Assembly: GCA_965206145.1 (NCBI GenBank) | Contig: CBDBIK010000008.1 | Location: 25,271 to 89,270, forward strand | Length of the DNA: 64,000 nt | Direction of reading: 5' to 3' | Origin: CBDBIK01 sp965206145 | Lineage (GTDB): Bacteria; Pseudomonadota; Alphaproteobacteria; TMED109 | In this document: positions 60,505 through 64,000 of the stretch, in pieces | Position numbering within the stretch: the first letter of the stretch is position 1 | How the letters are laid out: the number at the start of each line of letters is the position of its first letter | Notes under the pieces: model-generated | The model's database searches: none | What the model was told of the DNA's origin: nothing | The model's input: only the letters and a program-made list of their open reading frames with translations | Made by a program: the position numbers and the translations under genes

Positions 60505-61752
60505 GAGACCTTTGCACGAAACCACAAGAATCTGCGTTGAACAGAATCTGCGTTAAATATTTGCGATAATAGGTTCAAGCACTATACCCCACCACACTAC
60601 CCCCTGGAGGAGAAGAAATGGCCTGGAAAAACCTCACGCAACGCAGTTTGGCGGATGGCATGTTGATCGATCATGATGCCCTCAAAGAACTGGATGGTGT
60701 GCACGAATTAATCGATTGGTCGCGCCTTGAGCAACTGCTTTCAGGTATTCATGCAAGCCCTCGGGGAGAGAAGGCCTGGCCGCCATTGATGATGGTTAAG
60801 GCGTTATTACTGCAAAGCTGGTACGGGCTCAGTGATCCAGCGCTGGAAAAACAATTGGCACGGGATCTGCTGTTTCGTCGCTTCATCGGTCTGGATATTT
60901 CAGAATCGGTGCCGGATCACTCGACGTTGTGGCGGTTTAGACAAACGCTGGAGCGCTTATCCTTGATGGATGCGTGCCTGGGTGAGATCAACACTCAATT
61001 GAGCGAACAAGGGCTTTACATCCAATCGGGAGGGGTCAGTATTGTGGATGCCAGTGTGATTGAAGCGAAGCAATGCCGTCCCCACAAGGGTCGTCCCCAC
61101 AAGAACCAGGAAGGCCATTCGACCCAAGACCCCGAGGCCGGCTGGAATGTAAAAGCCGGGTCGGATGGAAAGCGCAAAAGCACATATGGGTATAAGGCGC
61201 ACATAAATGTGGATGAAGCTGGGTTCATCAAGTCAACCGACTACAGCCCGGGTAATGTGCATGATTCCAATTACTTTACGGATTTATTATGCGGCGATGA
61301 GACGGCGGTTTATGCGGATAGTGCTTATCGTAGTCGGGCTCACGACCAGTGGCTGGCGCAGCGACAGATAGATAATCGGGTCATCAAACGTGGCTATCGG
61401 AACAAGCCGTTGGATGCACAAGGGAGGAAGTTTAATCGGCTTCATTCGGGGGTACGCTGTACGGTGGAACGTGTCTTTGGGGTGCTCAAGCAACACTACG
61501 GGATGGGCAAAGCCCGCTACCTGGGTCTTGGCCGTAACCGCACGCGCTTTGAGTTGATGTGCGTCGCCCACAATATCAAGCGTGGTTTATCGCTTCAGCA
61601 GGCAAGTTGCGCCTAAAAAATGGAAAAAGATGGAAAGATGGAGTAATCGGCCAACAAATACGGCTGATTGAGTGCTTTTTGGGCGTTTTTCTCAAAAAAA
61701 AGCTCGTTTGAAGAACTGAGAAACCCTACAATGTGTCCGTGCAAAGGTCTCG
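60505..61752 (+). mobile_element. IS5-family element, copy D
   Basis: The 1248-bp copy has ends GAGACCTTTGCACGAA and TCCGTGCAAAGGTCTCG and is flanked by TTAA duplications (60501-60504 and 61753-61756). It is longer than the others because of a small duplication upstream of the transposase (AGAATCTGCGTT twice) and one inside it. It sits within the cox gene cluster in the same orientation. Confidence 0.93.
60618..61616 (+). CDS. IS5-family transposase (copy D), with 5-residue duplication
   Basis: The 332-residue version carries an in-frame 15-bp duplication that reads CRPHKGRPHKNQE where the others have CRPHKNQE, a few residues after the first catalytic Asp. The other two acids are intact. Whether the duplication affects activity is not known. 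Confidence 0.95.
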   Translation: MAWKNLTQRSLADGMLIDHDALKELDGVHELIDWSRLEQLLSGIHASPRGEKAWPPLMMVKALLLQSWYGLSDPALEKQLARDLLFRRFIGLDISESVPDHSTLWRFRQTLERLSLMDACLGEINTQLSEQGLYIQSGGVSIVDASVIEAKQCRPHKGRPHKNQEGHSTQDPEAGWNVKAGSDGKRKSTYGYKAHINVDEAGFIKSTDYSPGNVHDSNYFTDLLCGDETAVYADSAYRSRAHDQWLAQRQIDNRVIKRGYRNKPLDAQGRKFNRLHSGVRCTVERVFGVLKQHYGMGKARYLGLGRNRTRFELMCVAHNIKRGLSLQQASCA

Positions 61753-61796
61753 TTAAGCAACATTGCCGTGTAAATTAAACTTGGGATGAGTCGCAC

Positions 61797-62207
61797 ATGA
61801 AAGCAAAGATTACTTTAATGATGGTGGTGTTGCTTGCCATCGCCGGTTGCAGTGATGACGCATCGGTGGCGTCGCGCAACTTGTCAAAGGCGGCGGATAA
61901 TTTTGAGGTTGACCGCCGGGTGATTTTTTACAACGGCATCACCGGCGATTACCTTTTGTTGATTGAGGGGCGGTGTTCCATTGAAGATCAGACCAAGCAG
62001 TTGGAGGTGACCTGCAAGGTCGGTGACGATGCGTATAAAAAACATTTCCTCGGCTTGTCGGACAATGTCACCTACTTTGCCGAGCAACTTGAGGCGAAAG
62101 ATGTGAGTGCCTACCACTACCGAGTCGTGTTCAAGCCGCAAAGCATCCTGCCCGACATTGATGTTCGTGGCAGCGTTAAGGGCGCGGGTGATTTGAAACC
62201 CGATTAG
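61797..62207 (+). CDS. Phage-type beta-sandwich lipoprotein
   Basis: The 136-residue product starts MKAKITLMMVVLLAIAGCSD, a lipoprotein signal with the anchored Cys at residue 18. The mature part has ASRNLSKAADNFEVDRRVIF, IEGRCSIEDQTKQLEVTCK and KKHFLGLSDNVTYFAEQL. To my recollection this matches small lipoproteins found in tailed phages and prophages. Its place between coxB and coxA is unexpected. It probably came with a phage fragment. Function unknown; superinfection exclusion is a possibility by analogy only. Confidence 0.7.
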   Translation: MKAKITLMMVVLLAIAGCSDDASVASRNLSKAADNFEVDRRVIFYNGITGDYLLLIEGRCSIEDQTKQLEVTCKVGDDAYKKHFLGLSDNVTYFAEQLEAKDVSAYHYRVVFKPQSILPDIDVRGSVKGAGDLKPD

Positions 62208-62236
62208 CCATCCCCAATCCATTGAGATAAACGACC

Positions 62237-62401
62237 ATGACCGCAAACGAAGAAGCCGCAAGATTATTGGCTGGCAAAAAAAACGTCACTCACATACCGC
62301 ATGCGGTATTGACCGTCGTCACGGTTGGTGTTTGGGGGATTGTGGGCGATTGTGTGAGTGTGTTGCTTCGCCCATGTATCCCAACACAACAGCAAAATTG
62401 A
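62237..62401 (+). CDS. Small membrane protein (54 residues), possibly phage-derived
   Basis: The frame starts MTANEEAARLLAGKKNVTHI and has one hydrophobic stretch (about 24-50, VLTVVTVGVWGIVGDCVSVL). It lies 29 bp after the phage-type lipoprotein gene on the same strand. The topology resembles small phage membrane proteins, but no family is recognised. Confidence 0.4.
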   Translation: MTANEEAARLLAGKKNVTHIPHAVLTVVTVGVWGIVGDCVSVLLRPCIPTQQQN

Positions 62402-62452
62402 TGGCCAGGTCAGGGTCATCGAACTGTCCCAGATCGCATCGAAATAAATACC

Positions 62453-62548
62453 ATGCACGATGAAATGAAAGAAAGCGACCAAGCCCTCGCGGCGCTGCCA
62501 AAAGGGCCGCGCGCGTCGTTGAAAATTCGCTACCAACTACCGAGATAA
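62453..62548 (+). CDS. Short frame before coxA (31 residues)
   Basis: The frame starts MHDEMKESDQALAALPKGPR and ends 10 bp before coxA. It is basic at the C-terminus and has no family. It may be chance or the end of a phage-derived gene. Confidence 0.25.
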   Translation: MHDEMKESDQALAALPKGPRASLKIRYQLPR

Positions 62549-62558
62549 GGGTTAACCA

Positions 62559-64000
62559 ATGAACGCCTACGCGACCACCGCCGACCACCACGACCACGAT
62601 CACGACCACGGCCCCGCGCCGGGGCTGATGCGCTGGGTTACCACCACCAACCACAAGGATATCGGTACGCTGTACCTGTGGTTTTCGCTGATCATGTTTT
62701 TCATCGGCGGTTTCATGGCGCTCATCATCCGCGCCGAGTTGTTCCAGCCCGGTTTGCAGATCGTCGACCCCCACTTCTTCAACCAGATGACCACCATGCA
62801 CGCGCTGGTGATGATCTTCGGGGTGGTGATGCCGGCTTTTGTGGGTCTCGCCAACTGGATGGTGCCGATCATGATCGGCGCGCCGGATATGGCGTTGCCG
62901 CGCATGAACAACTGGAGTTTCTGGATTCTGCCGTTCGCCTTCGCCATGATGTTGTCGACGCTGTTCATGGAGGGCGGCGGGCCCGCCGCCGGCTGGACGC
63001 TGTACCCGCCGCTGGTGTTGCAGGGTGGCGACAGCCTGCCGTTCGTGATTTTCGCCATCCATATGCTCGGCGCATCCAGCATCATGGGCGCCATCAACAT
63101 CATCGCCACCATCATGAACCTGCGCGCGCCGGGCATGACCTACATGAAAATGCCGCTGTTCGTATGGACCTGGTTTATCACCGCCTACCTGCTGATCGCG
63201 GTTATGCCGGTGCTCGCCGGCGCGGTCACCATGCTGCTCACCGACAAGTTTTTTGCCACCAGTTTCTTCGACGCCGCCGGCGGTGGCGATCCGGTGATGT
63301 TCCAGCACATCTTCTGGTTCTTCGGCCATCCGGAGGTCTACATCCTCATCCTGCCGTCCTTCGGGCTGGTCTCGGAAATCATCCCGACCTTCTCGCGCAA
63401 GCCGCTGTTCGGCTACGCCTCCATGGTGTACGCCACTTCATCCATCGCGTTCCTGTCGTTCATCGTGTGGGCGCATCATATGTTCACCGTCGGCATGCCC
63501 CTGGCCGGGGAATTGTTCTTCATGTTCACCACCATGCTCATCGCCGTGCCCACCGGGGTCAAGGTGTTCAACTGGGTGTCCACCATGTGGCGCGGCGCGC
63601 TTACTTTTGAGACCCCCATGCTGTTCGCCCTCGGCTTCGTGGTGATGTTCACCATCGGCGGCTTCTCCGGGCTGATGCTGGCCATGACGCCCATCGACTT
63701 CCAGTACCACGACACCTATTTCGTAGTCGCGCATTTCCACTACGTGCTGGTGCCCGGTGCGCTGTTCGGGATCATCGCCGGCGTCTACTACTGGCTGCCG
63801 AAGTGGACCGGCAACCACTACAGCGAAACCCTCGGCAAGTGGCATTTCTGGCTGTCCACGGTGTTCGTCAACGTGCTGTTTTTCCCCATGCACTTCGTCG
63901 GCCTGGCCGGTATGCCACGCCGCATCCCCGACTACGCGGTGCAGTTCACCGACTTCAACGCCATCGCCACCATCGGCGCGTTCGGTTTCGGCTTCAAATC
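62559..64000 (+). CDS. coxA: Cytochrome c oxidase subunit I, 3' end beyond the window
   Basis: The frame is open from ATG at 62559 to the right edge (480 residues seen). After a His/Asp-rich N-terminus (HHDHDHDHG) come WVTTTNHKDIGTLYLWFSLI and TTMHALVMIFG (heme a ligand). GHPEVYILILPSFG with the Tyr-His crosslink pair, WAHHMFTVGMP (CuB ligands) and HDTYFVVAHFHYVL (heme a3 and a ligands) follow. It is an A-type proton-pumping oxidase with coxB upstream. The start fits a GGGTTAACC context without a strong ribosome site. Confidence 0.97.
   Translation, partial: MNAYATTADHHDHDHDHGPAPGLMRWVTTTNHKDIGTLYLWFSLIMFFIGGFMALIIRAELFQPGLQIVDPHFFNQMTTMHALVMIFGVVMPAFVGLANWMVPIMIGAPDMALPRMNNWSFWILPFAFAMMLSTLFMEGGGPAAGWTLYPPLVLQGGDSLPFVIFAIHMLGASSIMGAINIIATIMNLRAPGMTYMKMPLFVWTWFITAYLLIAVMPVLAGAVTMLLTDKFFATSFFDAAGGGDPVMFQHIFWFFGHPEVYILILPSFGLVSEIIPTFSRKPLFGYASMVYATSSIAFLSFIVWAHHMFTVGMPLAGELFFMFTTMLIAVPTGVKVFNWVSTMWRGALTFETPMLFALGFVVMFTIGGFSGLMLAMTPIDFQYHDTYFVVAHFHYVLVPGALFGIIAGVYYWLPKWTGNHYSETLGKWHFWLSTVFVNVLFFPMHFVGLAGMPRRIPDYAVQFTDFNAIATIGAFGFGFK

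Overview
The window looks like a gammaproteobacterial chromosome of high GC content. The gene order rpe - trpE - trpG - trpC - osmC matches the rpe/trp neighbourhood known from pseudomonads and related Gammaproteobacteria. Other typical genes are a monofunctional peptidoglycan transglycosylase, GreB, a DUF2970 protein and a heme-containing cytochrome c oxidase subunit II. The sequence carries many signs of rearrangement: four IS5-type copies, one IS1380-type element, a remnant that resembles an IS6-type transposase, a cassette array of integron type, and several AT-richer islands.

Layout. 1-9.3 kb: AI-2E-type permease (cut by the left edge), OsmC, trpC-trpG-trpE with a candidate leader peptide and attenuator hairpin, an orphan adenine methylase, rpe, an MFS permease, cytochrome b561 and YceI. 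9.36-10.94 kb: IS1380-type element. 11-16 kb: CBS protein, gamma-glutamyltransferase, MtgA, GreB and a TAXI-type TRAP binding protein. 16-17.8 kb: a foreign-looking SHOCT lipoprotein gene lying between two nearly identical copies of the TAXI gene 3' end. 17.8-24.3 kb: a peptide ABC transporter operon whose binding-protein gene is split inside its signal peptide by IS5 copy A. 24.4-28.7 kb: an MlrC-like peptidase and a fused TRAP permease. 28.9-33 kb: six attC-like sites with short cassettes and no integrase in view, broken by IS5 copy B. 33.3-38.4 kb: a four-gene operon pairing a MotA/TolQ/ExbB channel and two membrane-anchored partners with a double SUMF1-domain protein. 39-42.8 kb: EamA permease, dimethylglycine/sarcosine dehydrogenase-like enzyme and DUF2970 protein.

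42.99-50.09 kb is the most striking part. It is a compact, AT-richer operon of six overlapping genes: ParB-like protein, PD-(D/E)XK-type nuclease, SNF2 helicase, a second ParB-like protein, a B12-type radical SAM enzyme and an HSP90-like GHKL ATPase. The set has the look of a defence or nucleic-acid modification system and matches no named system I can recall.

50.3-58.7 kb holds a branched-chain amino-acid-type ABC transporter with an isochorismatase-like hydrolase and a glutamine-synthetase-like ligase, probably an imported amine/amide uptake and catabolism cluster. Its binding-protein gene is also split inside the signal peptide by an IS5 copy (C). 59-64 kb carries coxB and coxA, separated by a small DUF1640-like gene broken by IS5 copy D, a phage-type lipoprotein gene and small reading frames.
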